Assembly (NCBI GenBank): GCA_009842675.1
Contig: VYEX01000056.1
Coordinates: 1-33,950 of the forward strand
Length of the DNA: 33,950 bases
DNA from: Acidimicrobiia bacterium
Lineage (GTDB): Bacteria; Actinomycetota; Acidimicrobiia; Acidimicrobiales; Bin134
Reading direction: 5' to 3'
The position numbers and the translations under genes were made by a program. Under the pieces are notes generated by a model that did no database searches, had not been told where the DNA came from, and saw only the letters and a list, made by a program, of their open reading frames with translations. Shown here piece by piece: positions 1-7,491 of the stretch. Numbering within the stretch: the stretch's first letter is position 1; the number at the start of each line of letters is the position of its first letter.

Positions 1-2
1 GG

Positions 3-590
3 GGAATCGGGGCGGGAAAGTCCACTGCGGCGGCCCGGTTTGCCGAGCTGGGAGCAGCGGTGATCGACGTGGACGCCATCGGCCGGGAGGTACTCGCTTC
101 CGGTGGGCGGGCTGAGTCTGGGGTAATCGACGTCTTCGGACCCGGAATCCTGGACGAGGACGGCTGCATCGACCGGGGCAAGGTGGCCGCCGAGGTGTTC
201 GGTCGCCCCGACCGGCTGGCAGCTCTCGAGGCGATCAGCCATCCAGCCATCAACGCCGAGCTCGACATGCAGCTTCGAGACATGGCCGATGGGGGAGAGG
301 TCCAGGTTGTGGTCCTCGACATGGCGGTGTTGACCGAGAGCCGTCTCGGCCAGCTCGAGTCGGGGAGGGGCTATACCAAGGTGGTTGTGGTGGAAGCGCC
401 TGAGGAAGTGCGCTTGCCCCGGCTTCTTGAGCGGGGCCTTACCGAGGATCAGGCCCGGGCCCGTATGGGCAGCCAAGCCACCGACGAGGAGCGCCGGGCC
501 TTGGCCCACCATGTGGTCGTGAACGACGGCACTCCCGAAGAGCTCGCCGCCGCCGTCGATCAGATTTGGGCCGAGCTGACCGGCGAGTAG
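3..590 (+). CDS. coaE: Dephospho-CoA kinase, 5'-truncated by window edge
   Basis: Catalyses the last step of coenzyme A synthesis, ATP-dependent phosphorylation of the 3'-hydroxyl of dephospho-CoA, in the cytosol. The reading frame is open from base 3 and begins inside the P-loop, GIGAGKST (bases 3-26), so only the first few residues are missing. It continues with the family's DVDAIGREVL segment (substrate side), a RLAALEAISHP helix and a C-terminal VVVNDGTPEEL strand-turn. A GTG at 60 is open but lies downstream of the P-loop, so it is not the true start. The total of about 195 residues fits a normal CoaE of about 200. It converges on the acyl-CoA dehydrogenase gene with only 10 bases between stop codons. 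Housekeeping gene; nothing odd apart from truncation by the window. Confidence 0.93.
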   Translation, partial: GIGAGKSTAAARFAELGAAVIDVDAIGREVLASGGRAESGVIDVFGPGILDEDGCIDRGKVAAEVFGRPDRLAALEAISHPAINAELDMQLRDMADGGEVQVVVLDMAVLTESRLGQLESGRGYTKVVVVEAPEEVRLPRLLERGLTEDQARARMGSQATDEERRALAHHVVVNDGTPEELAAAVDQIWAELTGE

Positions 591-600
591 ACCGAGCCGA

Positions 601-1803
601 TCAAGTGCGGGGGATTTCTTCCCAGGGCTGGCCCTTATAGGGGTCGGGTTCCTTAGGCAGACCCAGCACCCGCTCACCGATGATGTTGCGCTGCACCTCG
701 TTGGTGCCCCCGGCGATGCCCATTCCCGGCGAGCTGATAACCCCGTCGGCCCACTGGCCGCCGTCATCATCTTCGGCCGCCCAGGCTTGGCCCGATGCGC
801 CAGCTAGTTCAATGGCCAAGTCGGCCGCCAGGCGGCTGATCAGCGCCGCGTTCAGCTTGGCAATAGACCCCTCTGGTCCAGGTGCCCGACCCGCTTCGGC
901 TGCCTGGCGGATCCGCATCCCGATGAATCCCTGGATCTGTTCTCGAATGTGGAGATCGACCAGCGCGCCGCGGGTCACTAGATCGGTATGGCGACCCCGC
1001 TTTCGGGCCTCTGCGATGAGCTTCGCACTGCCCACCCGGCCGCTCATGGCCCCAGAACCGCCGGCGCCGATGGCCACCCGCTCGTACATCAACATGGCCA
1101 CGGCCACGTTCCAGCCGTCGCCCTCGCCGGCCACAAGACAGTCATGGCTCACTCGAACGTCGGTCAGGTAGACCTCGTTGAAGTGTGAGCTCCCGTTGAT
1201 CTGGCGCAGCGGCCGAACGTCCACGCCAGGCAGCGACAGGTCGACGATGAACATAGACAGCCCACGGTGCTTGGGCTGGGCTGGGTCGGTGCGGGCCACG
1301 CACAGCCCGTAGTCGCAGTATTGGGCTCCGGAGGTCCATACCTTCTGGCCGTTCAACACCCACTCGTCGCCGTCTCGCACTGCTCGGGTGGCCAGCGATG
1401 CCACATCGGATCCGGCGCCGGGCTCGGAGAACATCTGGCACCAGATGTCATCACAGCGGATCATGCGGGACTGGAAGCGGGCTTTCTGCTCGGGGGTGCC
1501 GAAGTCGTTCATCACCGGAAGACACATTCCGTGGGAAATGGCCGCGGGGACCAACGGTGCCTGGTATCGGGACAGCTCCTGGTTGAACACCTCGACGTAG
1601 CTCTTGTCCAGGCCCTGCCCGCCGTACTCCTCCGGGTAGGTGATGCCCCCCAGCCCAGCGTCGGCCAGTGCGGCGTGGAACCGTCGGCACTCGGGCACCA
1701 GCGTTTCCTCGGTCCACTCAACGGGCGGCTCGCTGCGGGGAACGGCGTTCTCTGTGAGGAACTCCTGAGTTCGCTGGCGAAACTCCTCAAGGGTCGCGGT
1801 CAT
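601..1803 (-). CDS. Acyl-CoA dehydrogenase (FadE-type flavoprotein)
   Basis: A 400-residue FAD enzyme that would introduce the alpha,beta double bond into an acyl-CoA and pass electrons to ETF. It has the full three-domain layout: N-terminal helices, the middle-domain signature (MFSEPGAGSDVASL, then WVLNGQKVWTSGA) that binds FAD and substrate, and a C-terminal helical bundle ending in GGTNEVQRNIIGERVLGLP, the usual C-terminal FAD-contact motif. It lies 51 bases downstream of the ABC permease on the same strand, but has its own leaderless-type start (TAGTCT box 7 nt before ATG), so it is probably transcribed separately. The substrate is unknown. The FadE class is often used for branched or cyclic acyl-CoAs in actinobacteria, which would suit the catabolic genes in the rest of the window. 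Family certain, substrate not. Confidence 0.92.
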   Translation of the reverse strand: MTATLEEFRQRTQEFLTENAVPRSEPPVEWTEETLVPECRRFHAALADAGLGGITYPEEYGGQGLDKSYVEVFNQELSRYQAPLVPAAISHGMCLPVMNDFGTPEQKARFQSRMIRCDDIWCQMFSEPGAGSDVASLATRAVRDGDEWVLNGQKVWTSGAQYCDYGLCVARTDPAQPKHRGLSMFIVDLSLPGVDVRPLRQINGSSHFNEVYLTDVRVSHDCLVAGEGDGWNVAVAMLMYERVAIGAGGSGAMSGRVGSAKLIAEARKRGRHTDLVTRGALVDLHIREQIQGFIGMRIRQAAEAGRAPGPEGSIAKLNAALISRLAADLAIELAGASGQAWAAEDDDGGQWADGVISSPGMGIAGGTNEVQRNIIGERVLGLPKEPDPYKGQPWEEIPRT

Positions 1804-1810
1804 GGCCCAG

Positions 1811-1816
1811 AGACTA
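1811..1816 (-). promoter_or_regulatory. Leaderless-type -10 box of acyl-CoA dehydrogenase gene
   Basis: On the minus strand the hexamer TAGTCT is followed by exactly 7 nt (CTGGGCC) and then the ATG at 1803. No Shine-Dalgarno sequence is present. This is the TANNNT-N7-start pattern of actinobacterial leaderless genes, where transcription begins at the start codon. I could not assign a clear -35. Confidence 0.55.
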
Positions 1817-1854
1817 GGACGCTCGACTTTCGGCCAAAGAACGGGACAGCGAAT

Positions 1855-3066
1855 CTATGCCGCGGGACGGACAGCTTCGGCTGGGTCCATTCGAGATGCC
1901 CTCCATGAGGGGTACATGCCGGCCACTAGCCCCACTCCGACGGTCACGGCCAGCCCGATGGTTATGAATGAGAACTCGATGGTGAAGGGCCAGTCCAGCA
2001 CCTGGGTGGCCACGGCCACCACCGCCAGGCCGAGCACGATGCCCATCAGGCCGCCGAAGAGGGTCAACAACACCGACTCGATGAGGAATTGGGTCGCGAT
2101 GTGGGTCTTCTTGGCTCCCAATGCCCGGCGCACTCCTATCTCGCCCCGGCGCTCCAGCACCGAGATCAGCATGATGTTGCCCACCCCGATGGCACCCACC
2201 ACGATTATCACCACCACCAGCAGGCTGAGCAAGGATTCGAAGTTCTCGCTGATGATCTCTCGTGCTTCCAGGTCCAGCGATGACACCGCCACCTCGCCGG
2301 GGGCTTCGGGGTTGGCCTGTCGGGGGAGCAGCTCCCGGACTTGTTCGATCACATCCAGGTCGGCCTGCACCCAAATGCGCTCGGGATTGGCGTCGGCATC
2401 GTAGAGCTTCTCGGCCACGGAGAAGCCAATGAGCGCGGCCCTGTTCAGGGTCAAACCCTGGCTGATGGTGAAGGGGTCGAGGATCCCAATCACTGCGAAC
2501 TCGTGTCCGGAGATGTGGACTGTCGGGTTGGCGTAGAGCTCATCGAAGCCCAAAACCCCAGCTGTATCGGAGCCCAGCACCACGGTGGGCACGTGCACGG
2601 TGGCGGCATCGTGGAATCGGCCGGCGGCCACCCCGCCTCGCAATGGGATGAGCAGGTCCAAGTCGGCCTCTTCTACCGCGAACAACCGAATGCCCCCCGT
2701 TTCTACTTCGGGAATGAGGTCGGTCTTGCGGAGGGTTGCCGGCACCCGGCGGATGGATGCCACTACTTCGACTAGATCTCGCATGTGGGTGTCGATAGCC
2801 GCGGCTGCATCAGGCAGTAGTTCTGGGTCTTCGGCAAAGGAGGTTCCCGGGGTCAGCTCCAGCACGTCGATGCCTTGTTCTAGGAGGTCGCGTTGCGCGT
2901 CGGCCTCTCCCGAATTGATGATGCCCACCAGCGCGATCAGCGATGCCACCCCGATTGCGATGCCGATGGCGGCCATGGCAGTGCGGCCTTTGCGGGTCCG
3001 CAGTCCAAGGGTGCCCAACGAGAGGGCGTCGCGGCTCCGCAGCCGACTGCGGGATCTATCCGTCAT
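1855..3066 (-). CDS. MacB/FtsX-type ABC transporter permease
   Basis: A 403-residue inner-membrane permease. The layout is that of the MacB/LolC/FtsX family: one N-terminal membrane helix (about residues 30-50, after the TRKGRTAMAAIGIAIG motif), a large extracytoplasmic MacB_PCD domain (about 55-270), and three C-terminal helices beginning LLVVVIIVVGAIGVGN. The conserved cytoplasmic loop ISVLERRGEIGVRRALGAKK, which contacts the ATPase, lies between helices 2 and 3. The final helix ends MYPSWRASRMDPAEAVR, also typical. It is the last gene of adaptor-ATPase-permease (33 bases after the ATPase). In a single-membrane cell such a set is thought to export peptides or lipids, or to act mechanically on envelope proteins. 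The substrate cannot be read from sequence. Confidence 0.92.
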   Translation of the reverse strand: MTDRSRSRLRSRDALSLGTLGLRTRKGRTAMAAIGIAIGVASLIALVGIINSGEADAQRDLLEQGIDVLELTPGTSFAEDPELLPDAAAAIDTHMRDLVEVVASIRRVPATLRKTDLIPEVETGGIRLFAVEEADLDLLIPLRGGVAAGRFHDAATVHVPTVVLGSDTAGVLGFDELYANPTVHISGHEFAVIGILDPFTISQGLTLNRAALIGFSVAEKLYDADANPERIWVQADLDVIEQVRELLPRQANPEAPGEVAVSSLDLEAREIISENFESLLSLLVVVIIVVGAIGVGNIMLISVLERRGEIGVRRALGAKKTHIATQFLIESVLLTLFGGLMGIVLGLAVVAVATQVLDWPFTIEFSFITIGLAVTVGVGLVAGMYPSWRASRMDPAEAVRPAA

Positions 3067-3099
3067 GATGGCGCGTTTTGCTGGTTGCCGGGGTCCATG

Positions 3100-3795
3100 T
3101 CAGCCGTCTGCCGAGTCGTGGCTGATGAGGCCGTCGAGGATGGCCACTGAGCGGGGCATGCGGTCTGCCAGCTCTCGGTCATGGGTGATGATCACGATGG
3201 TCGAGCCCGCCCGGTTGAGTTCCAGGAAGAGTTCCACGATCTCCTCCGTGGTCTGGGAGTCGAGGTTCCCGGTGGGCTCGTCGGCCAGGACGATTGCCGG
3301 GTCACCCAACAGCGCTCGGGCTATGGCCACTCGCTGGCGTTCGCCGCCCGAGAGCTTTCCCGGTCGTTGGTTTATTCGGTGGCCAAGTCCGACGCGATTC
3401 AAGACCTCCCTGGCCATCTGGCGCCGCCATCGGAGGCTGAGACCCTGATACAGGTTCCCGGTGGCCACGTTGTCCAGTGCGGTGAGGCCTTCCAACAAAT
3501 GAAATTGCTGGAACACGAAACCGATGCGGTGACCCCGCACCCCGGCCACCGCCCGATCTGACAAGTTCGATAGTGCTTGTCCGTCCACGATCACCTCGCC
3601 AGAGGTGGGATGGTCCAGGGCTCCCATGATGTTCAACATGGTGCTCTTGCCCGATCCAGATGGCCCTACCACAGCCACCAACTCGCCGGCTCCAATCGTG
3701 AGGTCTACGCCGTCAAGCGCCCGCACCGGAGGAGAACCGGGGTACTGCTTCACCACTTGGTGCAGCTCCAGCACCTTTCTGGGCTGTGTCAACAT
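3100..3795 (-). CDS. ABC transporter ATPase (MacB/LolD family)
   Basis: A 231-residue ATP-binding subunit that powers the FtsX-type permease downstream. Motifs seen in order: Walker [11 protein letters not shown]-loop [18 protein letters not shown], signature [15 protein letters not shown], Walker [14 protein letters not shown] and the H-loop VIITHD. The DEPTGNLDS stretch and the [12 protein letters not shown]-loop region place it in the LolD/MacB/FtsE subfamily. I chose the ATG at 3795 because the frame's earlier ATG (3885) would overlap the adaptor gene by about 60 bases. A good Shine-Dalgarno (AGAGGGG, minus strand, bases 3803-3809) lies 7 nt before 3795. It starts 28 bases after the adaptor stop, so the genes should be co-transcribed. 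Confidence 0.93.
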   Translation of the reverse strand: MLTQPRKVLELHQVVKQYPGSPPVRALDGVDLTIGAGELVAVVGPSGSGKSTMLNIMGALDHPTSGEVIVDGQALSNLSDRAVAGVRGHRIGFVFQQFHLLEGLTALDNVATGNLYQGLSLRWRRQMAREVLNRVGLGHRINQRPGKLSGGERQRVAIARALLGDPAIVLADEPTGNLDSQTTEEIVELFLELNRAGSTIVIITHDRELADRMPRSVAILDGLISHDSADG

Positions 3796-3823
3796 CCGAA
3801 CGCCCCTCTTGGGCTTGAGGCGA

Positions 3824-5746
3824 CTAGGGAATTCGCACCCGGTCACCCACCTGGAGGTCCCCGTCGGTGATCTCGACGAAAGCATCCACGAAAGTGCCCA
3901 CCTGAACCGGGACCAAGGTGGTGGAATCGTCGTGTACCACCTCGACGGAGAACCCTCCGTCCACCGTGGCGATCAGCGCCGAGGCGGGGACCACGAGGGC
4001 GTTGGGGGTCACCTCTTTGGTGATGGTCCAATCCACCGGAGCGGCGTCGAACCGGGACGAAGCCTCACCGTCCAGCAGGACGATGATGACCTCGATGGTG
4101 GGATCTCCGGGGGCGCCGGTCTGGGAGTTGATCAGTCGAGTAGCTACTCGGGCTACCTCAACTACGGCTCCGGGGGCAATACGGCCGTCGGGCAGCTCCA
4201 CTTCCACCCGGTCCAACCGATTTACGATCTCGGCATCGGCGGGATCAAGATTGCTGACGATCTCCTGGTGCTGGCCGGTGATGCTGAAGGCAGCCGCTTG
4301 CGCAGAAATCGTCTGGCCTTCGTTCACGTTCACCGATGAGATGCGGATGGGTTCTACGATGAATACCACGAAGCCCATTTCGATGGTGCCGGTCTCCTCG
4401 ACTCCCAAGCGGTTTTGCCACTCTTCCACCACATCTTCGGTGACTCGCGTGAACTCTTCGTCGATCGTCATGTCCTCGTAACCGGAGATTCTCATATCCG
4501 CTAGGGCTTGCTCTAGCTGCTCCACGTCGGGTCCGTCTTCCATGTCTCGCTCAAATCGCCGGTACATGGGGCGCTCACCCCGCAACAGAATCACCGGGTA
4601 GCTGTTCACCTCGAAGAGCACGTCGCCAACGTCGAGCACTTCGCCCTCTTCGGGCAGTCGGCCGGTGACGATGCCCGCGGTGTTGGTGTGCAGTTGCTCG
4701 GGGTCGCCGTAGCCAAGTGTGCCGGAGAACTCTTCGGTGTCGATCAAGTCGCGCCGTACGACCTCCGCAGTGTTCAGCTCTTCGGTGTCGCGCAGAATGC
4801 TGGGACTTACCGTGGGGTTCGGGAGAGATGCCGTGCCTTCCGCCGCTGGCTGAGTAGCTGTGGCGCCCGAGGTGGGAGTTTGCGTACTGGTACCCGACGA
4901 TTGGGCACCGGCGGTGCTCTGCGCGTTGCCGGAAGCCACCTGGGAAGTGGGGGCCGGCTCATCGGTCGTTGTCGGTGCGGCTGCTTGATTGGGTTCTGCC
5001 CCCCCGAAGACCGGGATGCACACCCTCAACGCGGCTTGGATCTCCGGGGTCACGCCGGAGCCGTCGCCCTGTCCGGGGAAGCCGGAATTGGGGTACTGGC
5101 CAAAGTCGGGGTCGGGGAATTCTTCTACACCCTGGTCTCGCATGCACTGAGAGAACGCCACCGCATTCTCTTCTCGCTCCACCTGCTGGACGTTGGTGTC
5201 CTGTTGGGGCGCGAGAGCGATCAATTCGCTGAAGACGCTGGCGCATGTCTGGAGGGCCGGGGCCAAGCCGGGCTGGGTGAAGCTAACTCCGGCCTCCTGC
5301 ATGGCTCTGAGGAATGAAGCCTGGTCGACGATCTGCGAGCTGTCGATATCGGGGAAGTCGGGGAATCCCTCTTCACGGATGCAGCGGGAGAAGTCCACGA
5401 ATGCCTCATCGCGCAAGCGCAGCAGCTCTTCTTCAGACAGCTCGCCTTCGGTGTCGGCCTGGGCGGGCACCAGAGTCTCGAACTCCTGATCTTGGTCTGG
5501 CTCGGCCGGGGGATTGGCGATCTGCTCATTGTCCGAGTCTGTTATGGGGTCTGGCTCGGCCGGGGGATTGGCGATGCGGTCCAGGGCTTCGAATAGGCCG
5601 TCGGGCAGCACCTCGCTGAGGTCGGTGGTCACTACATTGTCGGTGTCGCTGCCTGGGGCGGTCCCGCAGGCAACTGCAGTCAATGCGACGGCTAGCAGAA
5701 CGCCGACGATCAACCTCTGGTGTCGTATCCGTTTCGAATGCTTCAT
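3824..5746 (-). CDS. Lipoprotein adaptor with duplicated FSxCMR/FPDP domain and PG-binding-like region
   Basis: A 640-residue extracytoplasmic lipoprotein, the partner of the downstream ATPase and permease. The signal peptide ends in lipobox TAVAC with Cys27 as lipidated residue. An acidic Pro-rich segment (57-90) carries a duplicated IANPPAEPD block. Residues 115-180 and 195-250 form two copies of a small module: [12 protein letters not shown]..Cys168 and [13 protein letters not shown]..Cys243, each with two cysteines (122/168, 201/243). A Thr/Ala/Ser linker (250-315) follows. The C-terminal half resembles membrane-fusion proteins: a barrel-like segment near 340-390, a peptidoglycan_binding_1-like helical segment (about 400-450), and beta-rich regions with EGQTISA and GDRVRIP. 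It overlaps the upstream amidohydrolase gene by 4 bases. The Cys-module function is unknown to me. Most of the MFP assignment rests on gene order. Confidence 0.8.
   Translation of the reverse strand: MKHSKRIRHQRLIVGVLLAVALTAVACGTAPGSDTDNVVTTDLSEVLPDGLFEALDRIANPPAEPDPITDSDNEQIANPPAEPDQDQEFETLVPAQADTEGELSEEELLRLRDEAFVDFSRCIREEGFPDFPDIDSSQIVDQASFLRAMQEAGVSFTQPGLAPALQTCASVFSELIALAPQQDTNVQQVEREENAVAFSQCMRDQGVEEFPDPDFGQYPNSGFPGQGDGSGVTPEIQAALRVCIPVFGGAEPNQAAAPTTTDEPAPTSQVASGNAQSTAGAQSSGTSTQTPTSGATATQPAAEGTASLPNPTVSPSILRDTEELNTAEVVRRDLIDTEEFSGTLGYGDPEQLHTNTAGIVTGRLPEEGEVLDVGDVLFEVNSYPVILLRGERPMYRRFERDMEDGPDVEQLEQALADMRISGYEDMTIDEEFTRVTEDVVEEWQNRLGVEETGTIEMGFVVFIVEPIRISSVNVNEGQTISAQAAAFSITGQHQEIVSNLDPADAEIVNRLDRVEVELPDGRIAPGAVVEVARVATRLINSQTGAPGDPTIEVIIVLLDGEASSRFDAAPVDWTITKEVTPNALVVPASALIATVDGGFSVEVVHDDSTTLVPVQVGTFVDAFVEITDGDLQVGDRVRIP
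5494..5575. repeat. 28-bp in-frame direct repeat inside the adaptor gene
   Basis: Two identical 28-base copies at 5494-5521 and 5548-5575, start to start 54 bases (18 codons). They encode the repeated IANPPAEPD block near the N-terminus of the mature lipoprotein. The spacing is a multiple of three, so gain or loss of a unit would keep the frame. It looks like a recent tandem duplication in a disordered linker. Confidence 0.9.
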
Positions 5747-6582
5747 GGTGTGTCCAGTCCAAATAACCGGCGGGCGTTGCCTCCTGCTATCGCAACCTTG
5801 TCCTCGTCGGACAGGTCAGATTCCAGAAGCTGGCCCAAGATATGGCTGATGCGTTGACCCAAGGGCCAGGAGTAGAGATCGGTTCCGTACACATAACGGT
5901 GGGCGCCGTGCTGGCGCACATGGTTAGCGATGAAATCGAAATTGTACGAAAGACTGCAATCAAACACCAGATTGGGGTGGGTGGCGGCCAGATGGCCGCA
6001 GTGCTTAGTGCCCTCGTGGGTGGAGTATCCGTCCAGCACCAACATGGTGAGATTCGGGTGGCGGGAGGCCAGTTGCCCGACCTTCCACAGCGACTCCTCC
6101 GCGGTTTCGTCCAATGCGTGGACCACCGGGAGTAGGCCCAATTCGCCCATGGCCCCCACGTAGGTGGTCACCCAGTGGTTGTCGATGCTCACCCCTTGGA
6201 AGCGGGTGTGAAAGCTCATGCCCACCAGGCTCAGCGTCCCGGCAGCTCGCTCCAATTCCCCGAGGCTGACTTCGCCGTCGCGGGGCTCCACGATGCCGAT
6301 GGCCACCGGGAAACGGTCGGGAGTGGCGTCTCGGTAGGCGGCGATCTTGTCGTTCACCGCCTGTGTATCGGCATGGCCATTGGGCCGCAGATATCCGTGG
6401 CCGGGGATGACGGCGGCTTGGTCTATGCCTCCAGCATCCATGATCTCGATTCGCTTGGACAGCTCCAAAGCGGCGTAGGCCTCAGGTTCAGGAGCCTCCT
6501 CGGGGGGCAGGCCCAACGCACCCGAGGCGTCGCCCACGTGGTGGTGGACGTCGAAGACCGAAATACCCGACGAGCTGCCCAC
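5743..6582 (-). CDS. Amidohydrolase family 2 protein
   Basis: A 279-residue TIM-barrel metal hydrolase or decarboxylase of the amidohydrolase_2 group (relatives include ACMSD and 4-oxalomesaconate hydratase-like enzymes). Evidence: an N-terminal metal-site motif VFDVHHHVGD, an internal VVHALDE strand end, NLTMLVLDGYSTH and a C-terminal YGTDLYSWP where the metal-binding Asp of this fold lies. The closing [11 protein letters not shown] is the standard end of this family. The start is GTG with GGAG 8 nt upstream. The stop overlaps the adaptor ATG (ATGA) and the start lies 2 bases past the enoyl-CoA hydratase stop, so the genes are probably co-transcribed. Its reaction may be hydrolysis of a cyclic or acyl intermediate; this is inference only. 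Confidence 0.85.
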   Translation of the reverse strand: MGSSSGISVFDVHHHVGDASGALGLPPEEAPEPEAYAALELSKRIEIMDAGGIDQAAVIPGHGYLRPNGHADTQAVNDKIAAYRDATPDRFPVAIGIVEPRDGEVSLGELERAAGTLSLVGMSFHTRFQGVSIDNHWVTTYVGAMGELGLLPVVHALDETAEESLWKVGQLASRHPNLTMLVLDGYSTHEGTKHCGHLAATHPNLVFDCSLSYNFDFIANHVRQHGAHRYVYGTDLYSWPLGQRISHILGQLLESDLSDEDKVAIAGGNARRLFGLDTP

Positions 6583-6584
6583 CG

Positions 6585-7385
6585 CTATCTCCGCTGGAAA
6601 TTCGGCTTTCGCTTCTGGCTGAACGCCAGCGGCCCTTCTTTGGCGTCATCGCTTTGGAACACCTTCCAGCCGTACTCAAACTCGTGGGCCAGGGCCTCTT
6701 CCTCGGTCATGCCATCGGTCTCATGCAGCGTGCGCAAAATGGCCTCCACCGCCAGCGGTCCGTTCTCGCAGATGGTTGCCGCAATTTCCTTGGCCTTGTC
6801 CAAGGCCTGGCCATCGGGCACTACGTGGCCAACCAAGCCGATGTCCTTGGCCTCGGCTGCGGTGATGTGCTTTCCGGTGAGCAAGATCTCCGCGGCGACG
6901 GTGTAGGGGATCTGGCGGCGCAAGCGCACTGCGGAGCCGCCCATGGGGTAGAGCGACCACCGGGCCTCCGACACTCCGAAACGAGCGCTCTCCCCGGCTA
7001 CCCGGATGTCCATAGCCTGGAGAATCTCGGTACCCCCGGCGATGGCCACACCCTCTACCGCGGCGATGATCGGTTTGGTGGGCCGGTAACTGCGCAGCAG
7101 CGCCTTCCAGTGGAGTTCGGGGTCAGCCGCCTGGCGGGCGGCCACGTCGATCTCTGGATCAGCATTGCCCGCGTCGCCGCTCATGGCCTTGAGATCAGCG
7201 CCCGAGCTGAAATTTCCCCCGGCGCCGGTCACGATGATGCAGCGGATGTCGTCGTTGTTGTCCGCCTCGTAGTAGGCGTCCAACATTCGCACCATCATCG
7301 CCCCCGACAAGGCGTTGTAGCGCTCAGGACGGTTCATGGTGATGATGATTGATTGACCGTCTCGTTCCACGATGGCGTCGGGCAC
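6585..7385 (-). CDS. Enoyl-CoA hydratase/isomerase (crotonase family)
   Basis: A 266-residue cytosolic crotonase that would hydrate 2-enoyl-CoA in beta-oxidation. Visible motifs: [11 protein letters not shown] near the N-terminus, the oxyanion-hole segment [11 protein letters not shown], and the two glutamates of true hydratases in AGGTEIL and FGVSEARW. The C-terminal region has [11 protein letters not shown] and FAHAA-type helices. The frame extends to a TTG at 7415, but a strong Shine-Dalgarno (AAAGGAG, minus strand, 7394-7400) lies 8 nt before a GTG at 7385, so I place the start there. It is first of a tight minus-strand group followed by the amidohydrolase. Both catalytic Glu are kept, so it should be an active hydratase. 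The acyl chain is unknown. Confidence 0.9.
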   Translation of the reverse strand: MPDAIVERDGQSIIITMNRPERYNALSGAMMVRMLDAYYEADNNDDIRCIIVTGAGGNFSSGADLKAMSGDAGNADPEIDVAARQAADPELHWKALLRSYRPTKPIIAAVEGVAIAGGTEILQAMDIRVAGESARFGVSEARWSLYPMGGSAVRLRRQIPYTVAAEILLTGKHITAAEAKDIGLVGHVVPDGQALDKAKEIAATICENGPLAVEAILRTLHETDGMTEEEALAHEFEYGWKVFQSDDAKEGPLAFSQKRKPNFQRR

Positions 7386-7466
7386 CGGCTGGTCTCCTTT
7401 GTTCGAGGCCGCCAATCTGGCAGCCCCCGAAAACTAGTGGGCCGGTAGGTTCTGGGGCGAAACGGG

Positions 7467-7487
7467 TAGTGGTCCGTCGGACCACTA
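7467..7487. terminator. Perfect inverted repeat after gcvP (terminator or operator)
   Basis: Arms TAGTGGTCC (7467-7475) and GGACCACTA (7479-7487) flank a 3-base centre. It lies 4 bases beyond the gcvP stop codon on the minus strand and about 80 bases before the hydratase start. In the gcvP transcript it folds as a 9-bp stem followed soon by a short TTT, weak for an intrinsic terminator. It could instead be a dyad operator for the hydratase group. Confidence 0.5.
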
Positions 7488-7491
7488 AGGG

